Shown here: piece after piece, positions 1 through 9,428 of the stretch
Layout of the letters: every line of letters starts with the position of its first letter
How positions within the stretch are numbered: the stretch's first letter is position 1
From: CAUZJO01 sp963580245
Lineage (GTDB): Bacteria; Sumerlaeota; Sumerlaeia; MVZB01
Assembly (NCBI GenBank): GCA_963580245.1
Contig: CAUZJO010000009.1
Span: forward strand, 1 to 51,309
Direction of reading: 5' to 3'
Length of the DNA stretch: 51,309 bases
The notes under the pieces: model-generated
Databases searched by the model: none
The model's input: the letters and a program-made list of their open reading frames with translations, nothing else
What the model was told of the DNA's origin: nothing
Translations under genes and position numbers: made by a program

Positions 1-263
1 CGCATCGCACCCAGGTCGACCGTCGCCCACTGGGGCGGATCGGACTGGGCCGGTTCGAGGAAATCCCGTTGGCGCGCTTTGCCGTCCAGAATGCCGGCGA
101 TGTGTTCCCAACCCACGCGCGCTTCATTGTCCAGACCCGGCAACTTGCCCAGCGTCGCCACCGTGCGCTGACGCGGTCCCCGCGACGTGCGAACCGACTC
201 CACCAGGGTCCAGTAATGATACGTCTCGCCATTCTTTTTTCCGTGATGTCGCCTGAGAAACAT
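1..263 (-). CDS. IS1634-family transposase, N-terminal part (runs off window)
   Basis: The minus-strand frame opens at an ATG (261-263) and stays open to the window edge, giving about 87 residues. It begins MFLRRHHGKKNGETYHYW, followed by LVESVRTSRGPRQRTV and LGKLPGLD. This is the characteristic start of IS1634-type (IS4 superfamily) DDE transposases, which act on their own element's terminal repeats. A strong ribosome binding site (AGGAGGG) lies about 10 bases before the ATG. The catalytic residues would lie beyond the left edge, so whether the copy is intact cannot be judged. No terminal inverted repeat was recognised to its right, so the element boundary is not defined. It sits in a cluster of unrelated transposase remnants. 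Confidence 0.75.
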   Translation of the reverse strand, partial: MFLRRHHGKKNGETYHYWTLVESVRTSRGPRQRTVATLGKLPGLDNEARVGWEHIAGILDGKARQRDFLEPAQSDPPQWATVDLGAM

Positions 264-435
264 GAGCGCGGACCCTCCTGGATCGCGCTCAATTTTGACA
301 ACGCGAAAGGCCCGTGGCAAGGGGGTGGTCTGCACTACATGGGCATGTCAGAGACGGATTTGAACAAAATCAATCCTCCGTATCGTGCGATCACCCGAAA
401 AATCACCCGACTGAAGCAAGTACTGCGGAAAATGG

Positions 436-558
436 GTTAGCGTAGCCGTAACGCCGTTTCCAATTGTGGTACTTGCCGGCGGAAAGTTCCAGCCACCCCG
501 GCAGCACCTTGGTCGGGATCTCGGTTGTGGCCGACCAACGGTTGACGAAGTCGACGCC
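436..558 (-). pseudogene. Remnant of an IS3-like (integrase-core) transposase
   Basis: On the minus strand, about 40 residues in one frame (VDFVNRWSATTEIPTKVLPG, then WLELSAGKYHNWKRRYG) resemble the N-terminal region of integrase-core transposases, whose family pattern is roughly 'LPxxRLxxWLGLxxGKFYxWKxRYG'. The resemblance stops abruptly after the YG-N segment. No integrase core with D,D,E residues follows. I read it as a short fossil of an insertion sequence lying between the IS1634-like and IS4-like copies. It rests on recognition of a short motif, so confidence is moderate. Confidence 0.5.
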
Positions 559-824
559 GGACGCGCGAGGATCGGGCCAGTCGGCGTGGGACGCGTGAAG
601 CGTATCGATAGCGTATTCGTGATCGAAACCAGCTTACGTGAATTGCCGGCTTGGTCTGACCAATCGGGTGCTCTCCTTTTGCCGAGTTTCCAATCCGACA
701 ACGGGAATCAATCGGCTTGACGAGCGTCCGTCAAAGAGGCGATTTTAAATTCCGATAATAGGCACGTATCGGAACTCAGAAAGGGGGACGGGGCGGATGA
801 GCGAGAAGGGTTTGACGATCTACG

Positions 825-2001
825 ATGCGGGCGGCCTTCCGGTCTCGCTGGTCGATGGGAGCGGACTTCAAAATTCACGTCGCGGGCAGGGCGGGGATTT
901 CGCAGGCCCGCATCAGAGTTGGCAGCGAACCTGTTCAGCGGCTGCATGATGAATTGGTTGTCCCGATCGCGATCAAAGCAAAGGGGAGAACGACCAAAGG
1001 GGCATGGTATCGCAAATGGCGTCTGGTCTCGATCGATGGCAGCACGCTGGACGTCTCCGACACGGCGCGCAATGAAGCCGCCTTCGGCCGCCCCGGAGCC
1101 AGCCGGGGCAACAGTGCCTTCCCGCAAATCCGATTTGTTTCACTTGTGGAGAACGGTACGCATGTGTTGTTCGGCACGCGGCTGGGTGGCTATCGCGAGA
1201 GTGAAATCGCGCTGGCCAAAGACGTGATCAGCTCATTGCAAAAGGAGATGTTATACTTGGCCGATCGCAATTTGTTCGGTTTTGGCCTTTGGAAACGGGC
1301 CCAAGCGACACAGGCGGACCAATTGTGGCGCGTGAAAAAGAACTTGATCCTTCCCTGCATCAAACGCTTTCGCGATGGTTCGTATCTGAGCAAGGTTTAC
1401 GCGTCGGATAAAGACCGGCACCATGAGACAAATGGGATTGAAGTACGAGTCATTGAGTACGCTCTGGAAGGCGTGTCCGACGCCGAACCGATTTATCGTC
1501 TGATCACGACCCTCTTGGATCCAAAGCAGGCGCCCGCGAAAGAACTCGCCGCGCTGTACCATGATCGATGGGAAATCCAGACCGCGTTCAACGAATTCAA
1601 AACGCATCTGCGCGGAGCGAACATTGTGCTACGCAGCAAGCGCCCCGATCTTGTGACACAGGAGTTTTACGGTTTGATGATGGCGCATTTTGCAATACGA
1701 GGGCTTATGCACGAAGCGGCCTTGAAGGCCGACATCGATCCGGATCGATTATCATTCGTGCACAGCGTGCGCGTCATCCGGCGAAAGTTGCCCCAGTTCG
1801 TCTCTTTTCCCCCCTCGTCAGCGCAAAGTACTGCATGAAGCGGTTCTCGAGGAAATACTGGAAGAACAGGCAGTCTCAAGCCGTGGCCGACGCAACCCAC
1901 GAGGGATCAAACGAAAAATGAGCAGTTGGCCGATTCGCCCCAAGCATCTCGACGCATCGGTCCGAGAGATGATCCAATACCACCTGAAGGTCCTTAAGTG
2001 A
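825..2001 (+). pseudogene. Decayed IS4-family transposase
   Basis: The frame from 825 encodes the C-terminal two thirds of an IS4-type DDE transposase: GISQARIRVG, then WRLVSIDGSTLDVSDT (first Asp), LADRNLFGFGLW (second Asp) and the YREK-type segment YHDRWEIQTAFNEFK. Three kinds of damage are visible. The N-terminal domain is missing or out of frame before about 825. The frame breaks in a six-C run near 1800-1812; removing one C restores RQRKVLHEAVLEEI and continues to the stop at 1999-2001. The position that should be the catalytic Glu (Y-x2-R-x3-E) is Gln (CAG). The copy is therefore almost certainly inactive. Full-length relatives are about 430-450 residues. Confidence 0.8.
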
Positions 2002-2063
2002 GCAGTATTGGGGCTAGGCGAGTGGCAGCAGTGTTTTCCAGGAGGTTTGCAGACGAATGTGTC

Positions 2064-3353
2064 CTACTCGACCAATGCCTTGAGTTCCGTAATCGCTTGG
2101 TGGAGGAGGCGTTGTTTGAGGCGGCGTTGGTCGGACGGCGTAACCTTATCGGAGGCTTGGGCGAAATGGGCGGCGGCGGGGAGGCCGTTGGCGAAGAGGC
2201 GGTCAAAGCGTTCGCGTAGGTCTTGGATCATGGGGGCCAGGTCGGGTTTGAGGTGGGCGGCGTGGTATTTCTCGACTTCCTCGGCGACCAGCCGATGGGC
2301 GTGCTCGGCGGCGCTTTGGCGGTGTTGGCGGTTCTCTTCGATGATTTCATTAAGTTGATCGCCGTCGAAGAGGTCGACCCAGGGCAGCTCCTCGAGCCGA
2401 GGGTCCAGGATGCGCGGGACGGCGGCGTCGACCATGCAGCAACGGGCCGGACGGCCTTCGCGCGCGCGGAGGGCCTCGTAGGTCTCGCGGCGGATGATGA
2501 GCTCGGGCGCATACGCGGCGCCCAGGACGAATTCGGCCTGGGGCAAGAGTTGAGGCAACTCGTCGAGGCCATGGGCTTCGGCGGCGAGGTCTTGCGCCAC
2601 TTCGCGGGCGTTCTCGAGCGTGCGGTTGATAATGCAGAGGCGGCGCGGACCGAGTTCGGAGATCGCGCGCGCAGCGATGCGCCCGATCTTCCCGGCCCCG
2701 ATCACCACGCAGACCCTCCCCGCCAGCGAGCCCAGCAAACGCTCGGCCTTGAGCACGGCGGCCTTGGCGACGTTCAGCGTCCCCGTGTTCAGTTCGGTTT
2801 CGGTTTTGATCCGTTTGCTGGCGTGGAAGACGGCGTCGATGAGGCGCGTGAGCTCGGGGCCGCAGGCGCCCCCGGCGCGGCTGACCTCGACGGCCTGGCG
2901 CACCTGCTGCTTGATCTGGTTCTCGCCCAGGATCATCGAGTCTAGCCCGGCGGTGACCGAAAACAGGTGATGGACCGCCCGCCCGCCGTGGTGTTCGTAG
3001 ATCGGCGGCGACTCATGCGGCGGCGAGACCGCGCGGCCGATCGAGAGGAACTCGGCGCGCAGCTCGCCGGCGAATTGCGGGCGATCTCCGTGGGCGTAAA
3101 CCTCGGTGCGGTTGCACGTTGAAAGGACCAGCGCCTGATCGGTCAGGCCGCTTTGCACCATGCGCCGGACCATCCGCGAACAGTGCTCGGTCGATAGCGC
3201 GTATTGTTCACGTAGCGCAAGGTCGGCGCGCACGTGATTGAGTCCGCAGACGTGCAGGACCGGCCGCGCGCACCGCCGTCCGTCGGCGGCCGCATGGGCT
3301 TCGCGAACCAGCTCGCGCAATTGCTCATGGATGGTGGTCGAGGTCTCGAGCAT
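2064..3353 (-). CDS. hemA: Glutamyl-tRNA reductase
   Basis: This is the first committed enzyme of C5-pathway tetrapyrrole synthesis: it reduces Glu-tRNA(Glu) to glutamate-1-semialdehyde with NADPH. At 429 residues it has the usual length. GLNH (37-40) opens the catalytic domain. The nucleophilic Cys is in STCNRTE (Cys80). GLDSMILGENQI, the Rossmann segment VIGAGKIG and the C-terminal dimerisation helix are all recognisable. About 30 extra residues precede the usual N-terminus, so a later start is possible. It is the last gene of hemE-hemN-hemY-hemA, starting 11 bases after hemY stops, with a GGAGGTGAGG ribosome binding site just before its ATG. Being last although it acts first suggests a single transcript for the whole group. 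Confidence 0.95.
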   Translation of the reverse strand: MLETSTTIHEQLRELVREAHAAADGRRCARPVLHVCGLNHVRADLALREQYALSTEHCSRMVRRMVQSGLTDQALVLSTCNRTEVYAHGDRPQFAGELRAEFLSIGRAVSPPHESPPIYEHHGGRAVHHLFSVTAGLDSMILGENQIKQQVRQAVEVSRAGGACGPELTRLIDAVFHASKRIKTETELNTGTLNVAKAAVLKAERLLGSLAGRVCVVIGAGKIGRIAARAISELGPRRLCIINRTLENAREVAQDLAAEAHGLDELPQLLPQAEFVLGAAYAPELIIRRETYEALRAREGRPARCCMVDAAVPRILDPRLEELPWVDLFDGDQLNEIIEENRQHRQSAAEHAHRLVAEEVEKYHAAHLKPDLAPMIQDLRERFDRLFANGLPAAAHFAQASDKVTPSDQRRLKQRLLHQAITELKALVE

Positions 3354-3364
3354 TCAGGCTTCCC

Positions 3365-4855
3365 TCACCTCCCCGCTTCCGTTTGGGTTTCGATTAGGCT
3401 TTGCGCGATCCGTTCGCTGAGCTGTTGCGTCCACTGGACCCGATCGGGGATCGAGACGCCGCCGCGCCAATTGCCGATCAGGTGCAGGCCCCGATGACGA
3501 CGTTCGGCGGCCTCGAGCTGGCGCTGGCGCTCGCCGTGACGCATGTCGTATTGCGGGATGGCTTGCGGCCAGTGTTCAACGTGCAAGGCGCGGGCCTCGC
3601 CGTCCCAACCCAAGACCTTGCGCAAATCGCGACGGACGAGGCCCACGATTTCATCATCGCCGAGATCGGCGGCGGCGGGGTCCAGGTCTCCTCCGATGAA
3701 GATCGACAGCGCGGCGCATCCCTCCGGCGCTCGGCCCGGCAGGAAGTTCGAGGGGATGATCGCGCCGAGCATGCGCACGCCCTCGTCGCGCGGGACCAGG
3801 TAACCGAATCCCTCCGGCAAGCGGGCTTCGCCGGCGTTGAGGCCGAGGCTGACGGTGACCAGCTTGTTGGTGGGGAACCCGCGCAGGACGGCGGCCGCTT
3901 CGCTGTCGAAGTCGCCCAGCAATCGCGCGGCGGCGGGGGCGTCGGTCGTCACGGCGACGTGGCGCGCCGTCCAGACCTCACGCGCGTCCCCCTGGCGCGT
4001 CTCGACCTGGTAGCCACCCGAGGCCTCGGAGGGTTCGATCCGCTCGACGAGCGTCCGGTTGTGGTATCGATCGCCGAGCCGCCTCGCCAGCGCCTCGGGA
4101 AGTGTGGCGAGTCCCTCGCGGAAGGAGACCAGGTTCTTCCCCTGGCGTCTCGGTGTTCCGGTGGCCGCTGCTTGTCGTCTTTGGCGGCGGGCCTTCCGCA
4201 TGTGGCGCAGAGATCCTCGGATCAGACTTCCCGCGTCCCGTTCCATTTGCTTCATCACGGGAAAGGCGTGGGCGCTACTGAGCCGCGCGGGGTCGCCCGC
4301 CCACAAACCCGAGACCACGGGCGTGATGAGGTTGCGGAGCCACGCCCGCCCCAACCGCCGCTCGACAAAATCGGCGACGGATTCCTCCTCATCGCGAGCC
4401 GCGATGAATGGCTCGCGCAGGATCGCGAGCTTCGCCCCCAGCGGCAGGAGCGGGCTGGTCAGGAAGCTCAGCGGCCCGGTCGGGACTTCATGCAGACGGC
4501 CGCGCAGCCAGACGTGGCGCTTCTGCTCGCGCATCGGCAGCTTGATCATCTGATCGGTCACGCCGGCCCAGTCGATCAGCTCGGCGAGCGCGGGGCCTTT
4601 GTCCAGGAGCGTATTGGGACCCAGCTCGAAGAGGAATCCGTCTTTTCGCAAACCGCGAATGACGCCGCCGGGCAGCTCGGCTTTGTCGATAACGTGGCAA
4701 TCGATCTCGCGCGCCCGCAGCCATGCGGCCAGCGAAAGCCCCGTGATGCCGCCGCCCAAAATCAGCACGTCGACGCGGCGCCCGTCGGCGGGGGCTGTGG
4801 CCGCCGGCCTTCCCGTCGCGAGGTCGGTTTGTGTGTTGAGAGTCACCATCGTCAT
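3365..4855 (-). CDS. hemY: Oxygen-dependent protoporphyrinogen oxidase (HemY type)
   Basis: A 496-residue FAD-dependent flavoprotein, the usual length for HemY. It removes six electrons from protoporphyrinogen IX (coproporphyrinogen III in the coproporphyrin branch). The dinucleotide-binding motif LILGGGITGL (31-40) is followed by an acidic strand end. LRKDGFLFELGPNTLLDKGP and a C-terminal GNWRGGVSIPDRV segment that closes the FAD site are family hallmarks. It begins just after hemN ends (4 bases apart), so the two are probably translationally coupled. The first dozen residues (MTMVTLNTQTDL) are not conserved in the family and the true start could be slightly downstream. An oxygen-using enzyme beside the oxygen-independent HemN suggests heme synthesis at varying oxygen. 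Confidence 0.9.
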   Translation of the reverse strand: MTMVTLNTQTDLATGRPAATAPADGRRVDVLILGGGITGLSLAAWLRAREIDCHVIDKAELPGGVIRGLRKDGFLFELGPNTLLDKGPALAELIDWAGVTDQMIKLPMREQKRHVWLRGRLHEVPTGPLSFLTSPLLPLGAKLAILREPFIAARDEEESVADFVERRLGRAWLRNLITPVVSGLWAGDPARLSSAHAFPVMKQMERDAGSLIRGSLRHMRKARRQRRQAAATGTPRRQGKNLVSFREGLATLPEALARRLGDRYHNRTLVERIEPSEASGGYQVETRQGDAREVWTARHVAVTTDAPAAARLLGDFDSEAAAVLRGFPTNKLVTVSLGLNAGEARLPEGFGYLVPRDEGVRMLGAIIPSNFLPGRAPEGCAALSIFIGGDLDPAAADLGDDEIVGLVRRDLRKVLGWDGEARALHVEHWPQAIPQYDMRHGERQRQLEAAERRHRGLHLIGNWRGGVSIPDRVQWTQQLSERIAQSLIETQTEAGR

Positions 4856-4859
4856 TCCG

Positions 4860-6272
4860 CTAAAGCGTCCGCGAGAAAAGAGGTCGTTTGCCTTCCCTCG
4901 GTTCCTTTAGATACGCGTCGAAAACCATTGCGATGTTGCGCACGAACAGCCGGCCCAAGAAATTGAGATCAAGCGCGTCGGGGCTGATCGTCAGCAACTC
5001 GTCCTCGACCATTGGTTCGAGCCGCTCCAGTTCCGCGGCAAAATATTCGTCGAAGCGGATCCCATGGGCCCGCTCGATGGCGCGTTTGTCGACGTGATCG
5101 CGGCACATGAGACGACCGATCACGTCCTGGCGCGCCAGATCGTCGGGGCCAAGCAAGAAGCCGCGTTCGATGGGGAAGCAGCCTTCGCCCAATGGCCCGT
5201 CCCAGCGCGGCAGCTTCTTCACGTTTTGGGCGAACAGATTGGTCACGTGACTGATGGCTGAAACCCCCATCCCGATCAGGTCGGCCCCGGCCCGCGTCGT
5301 GAAGCCCATGAAGCTGCGCTGCATGGTCCCCTCGTCATAGGCGATCGCCAACTCATCATCGGGCTGCGCGAAATGATCCATGCCGATATAGCGGTAGCCG
5401 ACGGCCACGAAGCGGTCATGGGCTTCCAGGAAGGTCCGCAACTTGTCCTCGCCCGTTGGAAGCGAGGATGGGTCGATGGCTCGCTGATGGGCCAGTCGTT
5501 GCGGCAGGTAGGCGAAGTTGTAAACCGCCAGCCGATCGGGCGCCAACGTCAGGACACGATCGATCGTTTCGGCGAACGTATCGGGCGTCTGGAATGGCAG
5601 GCCGTAAACCAGGTCGATGTTGATCCCCTCGAACCCCAACTCGCGGGCCAGCTCGATGATCTCGCGCGTGCGCTCGTAAGTCTGGCGGCGGTTGATGGCG
5701 ATTTGCGTGCGCTCGTTGAAATCCTGAACGCCCATCGACAAACGATTAAAGCCGAGCTCGGCCAGGGCGCGGAGTTGTTCGTCGCTCGTCCAACTCACGT
5801 GGATTTCGAGTGATTGTTCGGCGCCCGGCACCAGGTTGAATCGGCTGCTTACCATCTCGTGGACGCGACGGATTTGATCGACGTTGAGGTAAGTGGGCGT
5901 CCCCCCTCCCCAGTGGAACTGAACGAGCGGCCGACCCGAAGCGAGCCTCTCGGCGTAGAGGCGGGCTTCCTTATCAAGAACCTCGATGTAAGGTTCGGAT
6001 ACCTGCTCCATCTTGGGCGAGATGATGACGTTGCATGCGCAAAACGTGCAGTGTTCCCGGCAAAAAGGTAGATGCATATAAATCGACAGCGGACGTTCGG
6101 CGTCGCCGGCGGCCAGGCCTTCGAGGTGTTTGTTCAGCACGTCGCCGTCGACCTCGTCCGACCACTCGGGCGCGGTTGGATAGGAGGTGTAACGCGGACC
6201 GCTCAGGTCATAGCGACGCAGGAACTCGGGGTCCAGATCGCGCAACCGGCGTGTGTCGTTAATAAGCGCCAT
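4860..6272 (-). CDS. hemN: Oxygen-independent coproporphyrinogen III oxidase
   Basis: A radical SAM enzyme that decarboxylates two propionates of coproporphyrinogen III in the cytoplasm. The 470 residues match true HemN rather than the shorter HemW paralogues, and the N-terminus carries the HemN signature PRYTSYPTAPEW. The cluster motif HLPFCREHCTFCAC supplies Cys71, Cys75 and Cys78 (C-x3-C-x2-C) plus Cys80. WGGGTPTYL, the GVQDF segment and a C-terminal domain follow. Its start overlaps the end of hemE by 14 bases, which indicates coupling. It sits second in hemE-hemN-hemY-hemA, matching pathway order from uroporphyrinogen to protoporphyrin. Confidence 0.95.
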   Translation of the reverse strand: MALINDTRRLRDLDPEFLRRYDLSGPRYTSYPTAPEWSDEVDGDVLNKHLEGLAAGDAERPLSIYMHLPFCREHCTFCACNVIISPKMEQVSEPYIEVLDKEARLYAERLASGRPLVQFHWGGGTPTYLNVDQIRRVHEMVSSRFNLVPGAEQSLEIHVSWTSDEQLRALAELGFNRLSMGVQDFNERTQIAINRRQTYERTREIIELARELGFEGINIDLVYGLPFQTPDTFAETIDRVLTLAPDRLAVYNFAYLPQRLAHQRAIDPSSLPTGEDKLRTFLEAHDRFVAVGYRYIGMDHFAQPDDELAIAYDEGTMQRSFMGFTTRAGADLIGMGVSAISHVTNLFAQNVKKLPRWDGPLGEGCFPIERGFLLGPDDLARQDVIGRLMCRDHVDKRAIERAHGIRFDEYFAAELERLEPMVEDELLTISPDALDLNFLGRLFVRNIAMVFDAYLKEPREGKRPLFSRTL

Positions 6273-7338
6273 ATTGTTTCACCGCCTCCACCATCGCTCG
6301 CACGCTCGCCACGGGTGTTTTCGGCAGGATGCCGTGTCCCAGATTGAAAACGTGGCCCGGTCCGGCCGGGAAATCCTCGAAACAGGCGCGGACGGCTCGC
6401 TCGGTCGCTTCGGGGCCGGCCAGCAGGGCCATCGGGTCCAGGTTGCCCTGCAGGGCGATGCCGGGGCCGATGATCCGACGGGCGCGCGACAGGCTGATGC
6501 GCCAGTCAACGCTGATCGCGTCGGGCCCCAGCGCCGCGAGATGTTCCAGATACGGCAGGCAGCCGTTGACGTAGAGGATGACCGGAACGCCCAGCGGCCG
6601 GACCTCGTCCAGAATTCTCCGTATATACGGTGCGGAGAACCGGGCGTATTCTTCCTGACCGAGGATCGATCCCCAGGTGTCGAAGATCTGGACGGCGTCG
6701 GCCCCGGCTTGAATCTGAATCTTTAGATACTCCGCGGCGATCGGCGTGATGCGTTCGAGCAACGCCTCCAAGAAGGCCGGATCGCGAAACCGCAGCGGCC
6801 CGATCCGTGTGAATTGCTTCCCCACGCGCCCCTCGGCCCAGTAGACCGCCAGCGTCCAAGGGGCGCCGATGAATCCGAGGATCGGAACGTCATCGTCGAC
6901 GCGCCGCCGGACCTCGCGGATCGTCCGCGCCACCGGTTCGTCGGGTTCCACGGCCCGGCCGTGGAGCTTCCGCAACGCATCGGCGGAGCGCGGCGGATTG
7001 CGGATGAGCGGGCCGCCGTCATCGAACGTCACGTCCGCGCCCGCGTGTTCGAGCGGGACGAGGATGTCGTTGAAGATGATCACCGCCTCGGTGCCCACGG
7101 CATCAAGGGGCTGAATCGAAACCTCCGCCGCCGCTTCCGGGGTCTTGCACAGGTCCAGGAAATCGTATTTCGAGCGCACCTCGTGATACTGGGGCAGATA
7201 CCGGCCCGCCTGCCGCATGAGCCACGTCGGCACGCGGTCGGCCGGCTCGCCACGGAGCGCGCACATGAGCCGCCGGCGGGGAGTGAAGTCCCCAACGTGG
7301 GTCGGGGGGATGGGCTTGATTGTTGTTGCCTCAGCCAT
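6259..7338 (-). CDS. hemE: Uroporphyrinogen decarboxylase
   Basis: This enzyme removes four carboxyl groups from uroporphyrinogen III to make coproporphyrinogen III. At 359 residues it is normal for the family. The substrate-binding signature RQAGRYLPQY is at residues 42-51. The catalytic Asp is Asp91, in FNDILVP where the family usually has FSDIL. GFIGAPWTLA, FDTWGSILGQEEY and the C-terminal NLGHGILP are typical. It is the promoter-proximal gene of the heme operon; upstream (7339-7535) there is a non-coding gap in which the operon promoter should lie, though no convincing -35/-10 pair was identified. Its stop overlaps the start of hemN. Confidence 0.95.
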   Translation of the reverse strand: MAEATTIKPIPPTHVGDFTPRRRLMCALRGEPADRVPTWLMRQAGRYLPQYHEVRSKYDFLDLCKTPEAAAEVSIQPLDAVGTEAVIIFNDILVPLEHAGADVTFDDGGPLIRNPPRSADALRKLHGRAVEPDEPVARTIREVRRRVDDDVPILGFIGAPWTLAVYWAEGRVGKQFTRIGPLRFRDPAFLEALLERITPIAAEYLKIQIQAGADAVQIFDTWGSILGQEEYARFSAPYIRRILDEVRPLGVPVILYVNGCLPYLEHLAALGPDAISVDWRISLSRARRIIGPGIALQGNLDPMALLAGPEATERAVRACFEDFPAGPGHVFNLGHGILPKTPVASVRAMVEAVKQYGAY

Positions 7339-7535
7339 GTTCCGGCCAATTTTTGGAAATCATTTGTTGATCCACCAGCCGCGATGCGCACGGTATGGAC
7401 CATAAAACGTTGTGGATCAGTGATACGCGACAGCCGGACGTCTCACGCCGAACAGGTGGAGCCGTCAGCTTAAGAGACGCGGGTTACTTCGCTCGGAAGA
7501 CGTGGGTAAACGGCGATCGAGCGGAAACAGCCCGC

Positions 7536-8081
7536 TCAAATGGGACAGGGCGGCGGCCTGTTGGAGAGAGAGGGGATCGAGAGTCTACGAAGGCGTTGCG
7601 AGATTTCTTCGAGGCAGGCCGGGGCCGGGACCGACACGGGCCGATATCGGGCCCGATTCCGCCACACCCGGCAACCGAATCCCAGGGCCAGCAACGCCGC
7701 CGCGCCAAGCGTCGGGACGACCATGAGCATCGTCGTCACGCTCATCCCGGATTGAGCGGCGAGGAGCGAACTCTGGGTGACGGGACCGGCGATCATCCCG
7801 TGGCCGATCAGCAGCGTGAAGGCGAAGACCCAGGCGCGACGCGGCGCGCTGTCGAAGATCGTGGCGATGCGCCAGACCTTGAGCGTGGCGTAGCCGACCG
7901 CGACCAGACACAACCCGGCGCGGACGTAATCCATCAATCCGGTCCACTCGCCCCCGACCATGCGGCGCAGGAACAGCCACGCGTGGAGCACCACAACAAC
8001 CACCCACAGCACACGGACGAGCCAGGAAATTCTGGCCCAGCGGTGCGGAGAAGGAGGAATTTGGAGAGTTCGGTTTGTCAT
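7536..8081 (-). CDS. Small multi-pass membrane protein of unknown function
   Basis: 181 residues with about four hydrophobic segments: WLVRVLWVVVVVLHAWLFL, YVRAGLCLVAVGYATLKV, AWVFAFTLLIGHGMIAG and MLMVVPTLGAAALLALGFG. A basic, Pro-rich C-terminal tail would face the cytoplasm if the positive-inside rule holds. I recognise no family motif. It is flanked by the heme operon on its 3' side and by an MscS gene upstream, separated by 152 bases, so it may be monocistronic. The clear membrane pattern supports it over the antisense frames in the same place. Confidence 0.6.
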   Translation of the reverse strand: MTNRTLQIPPSPHRWARISWLVRVLWVVVVVLHAWLFLRRMVGGEWTGLMDYVRAGLCLVAVGYATLKVWRIATIFDSAPRRAWVFAFTLLIGHGMIAGPVTQSSLLAAQSGMSVTTMLMVVPTLGAAALLALGFGCRVWRNRARYRPVSVPAPACLEEISQRLRRLSIPSLSNRPPPCPI

Positions 8082-8233
8082 GGGTCGTCGCGGCGCGTCT
8101 CGGAATCTCCCAGATGTGGCCCGGACCTGACTCTATCTGACGAAGAATATACCACCCTTGGGCGGCCTGTGCAAGAAAAAAAAGACTCTCAGGTGTGAAG
8201 AGGGTGCGACTCACGGATCCCAGGATGCGCCTC

Positions 8234-9292
8234 TTAATCGCTCCCGATCTCCGCCGGCAGCGGTCCTTGTGCCGGGCCTTGCAGTTCGGCCCGCACGCGC
8301 GGCAGGCTCTTGGGGTATTCGCGTTGGATGAACTCGAGGAGCTTCTCGCGCGCGTGCACGCGCAGATCCCACAGCGCCGAGGAATCGGCGGCGCTCATCA
8401 AAGCCCGCAGCTCAAGCGCGCGGTCGGTCGAATCGGTGACCTGCAGGACGTTGACCTTGTGGTCCCAGTGCGGACTGGCCTCGAGGATGCGCGTCAGTTC
8501 CTCGCGCACGCGGGCGATCGGGATCGAGTAATCGGTGTAGATAAGAACCGTCCCCAGCAGGTCGGCCGAGACGCGCGTCCAGTTCTGAAACGGCTTTTCG
8601 ATGAAGAAGTTGATCGGCACGATCAGCCGGCGCAGGTCCCAGATGCGCACGACGACGTACGTCAACGTGATCTCCTCGATCTTGCCCCACTCCCCCTCGA
8701 CGATCACCACGTCGTCAAGCCGAATCGGCTGGGTCATCGCGATCTGTAGGCCGGCGACGAACGTCGAGATCGAGCGCTGCGCGGCGAAGCCGATGATGAT
8801 CCCCGCCACGCCCGCCGAGGCGAGCAGGCCTTTGCCGAATTGCGCGATCGACTCGAACGTCATCAGGCCCGAAGCGACCGCGATCAGGACGATGACGACC
8901 GTCAGGACCTTCTCGATCACCCCCAACTGGGTGGCGACCTTGCGCGCTTCGAGGTTGTCGCGCGCCTCGATGTCGTATCGTTCGAGCAGGAAGTCGCGCA
9001 CGGCTCGCAACGCCGAGATGGCCACCCATGCCAGCGCCGCGATCGAGACAAGCTTGAACGGGCGATAGAGCATCGCCGGGAACAGGGCCCGGTCGGCCAG
9101 CGGGTCCAGGACGATGGCGACGGCCAGCAAGGGGACGACATAAAGCGATGGCCGGCGAAGCTGGCGCGCCAGCAATCGTGGCAGCGTGCTCTCGGTATAT
9201 CGCGGCAGTTTATCCAGGGCATGCCAAAGAAAATAGTTGGCGGCCAAACCCACCAAGACCGCCACGAGGATCATGAGGATTGCGTGGAACAT
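8234..9292 (-). CDS. MscS-family mechanosensitive channel
   Basis: 352 residues with N-terminal transmembrane helices, then a pore-lining helix and beta domain typical of small-conductance mechanosensitive channels that release solutes on osmotic downshock. The TM3 region reads GKGLLASAGVAGIIIGFAAQ, close to the family's Gly/Ala-packed pore helix. It is followed by the usual beta-domain entry PIRLDDVVIVEGEWGKIEEI and IVPINFFIEKPFQNWTR. The C-terminal alpha-beta domain contains two segments ending near the C-terminus. The gene stands alone on its strand between two membrane-protein genes. Ion selectivity cannot be inferred. Confidence 0.9.
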   Translation of the reverse strand: MFHAILMILVAVLVGLAANYFLWHALDKLPRYTESTLPRLLARQLRRPSLYVVPLLAVAIVLDPLADRALFPAMLYRPFKLVSIAALAWVAISALRAVRDFLLERYDIEARDNLEARKVATQLGVIEKVLTVVIVLIAVASGLMTFESIAQFGKGLLASAGVAGIIIGFAAQRSISTFVAGLQIAMTQPIRLDDVVIVEGEWGKIEEITLTYVVVRIWDLRRLIVPINFFIEKPFQNWTRVSADLLGTVLIYTDYSIPIARVREELTRILEASPHWDHKVNVLQVTDSTDRALELRALMSAADSSALWDLRVHAREKLLEFIQREYPKSLPRVRAELQGPAQGPLPAEIGSD

Positions 9293-9428
9293 GACAGGGA
9301 CTCCCTTCCCAGGCCCAGATTGACCACGATTATGGCTGAGCGGGGACCTTGACTCAAGGGGCTGATGCCCGCCGTGACCGAATTAGCCGCATGAGACCGG
9401 ATCAGACGCATGAGAATGCGCCCAAGGT

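Noticed and set aside
3401..4966. 521-residue open frame antisense to hemY
   Set aside because: It is the shadow of a strongly supported heme gene in high-GC sequence; its residues are Arg/Gln/Gly-rich with no motif, and no ribosome binding site fits.
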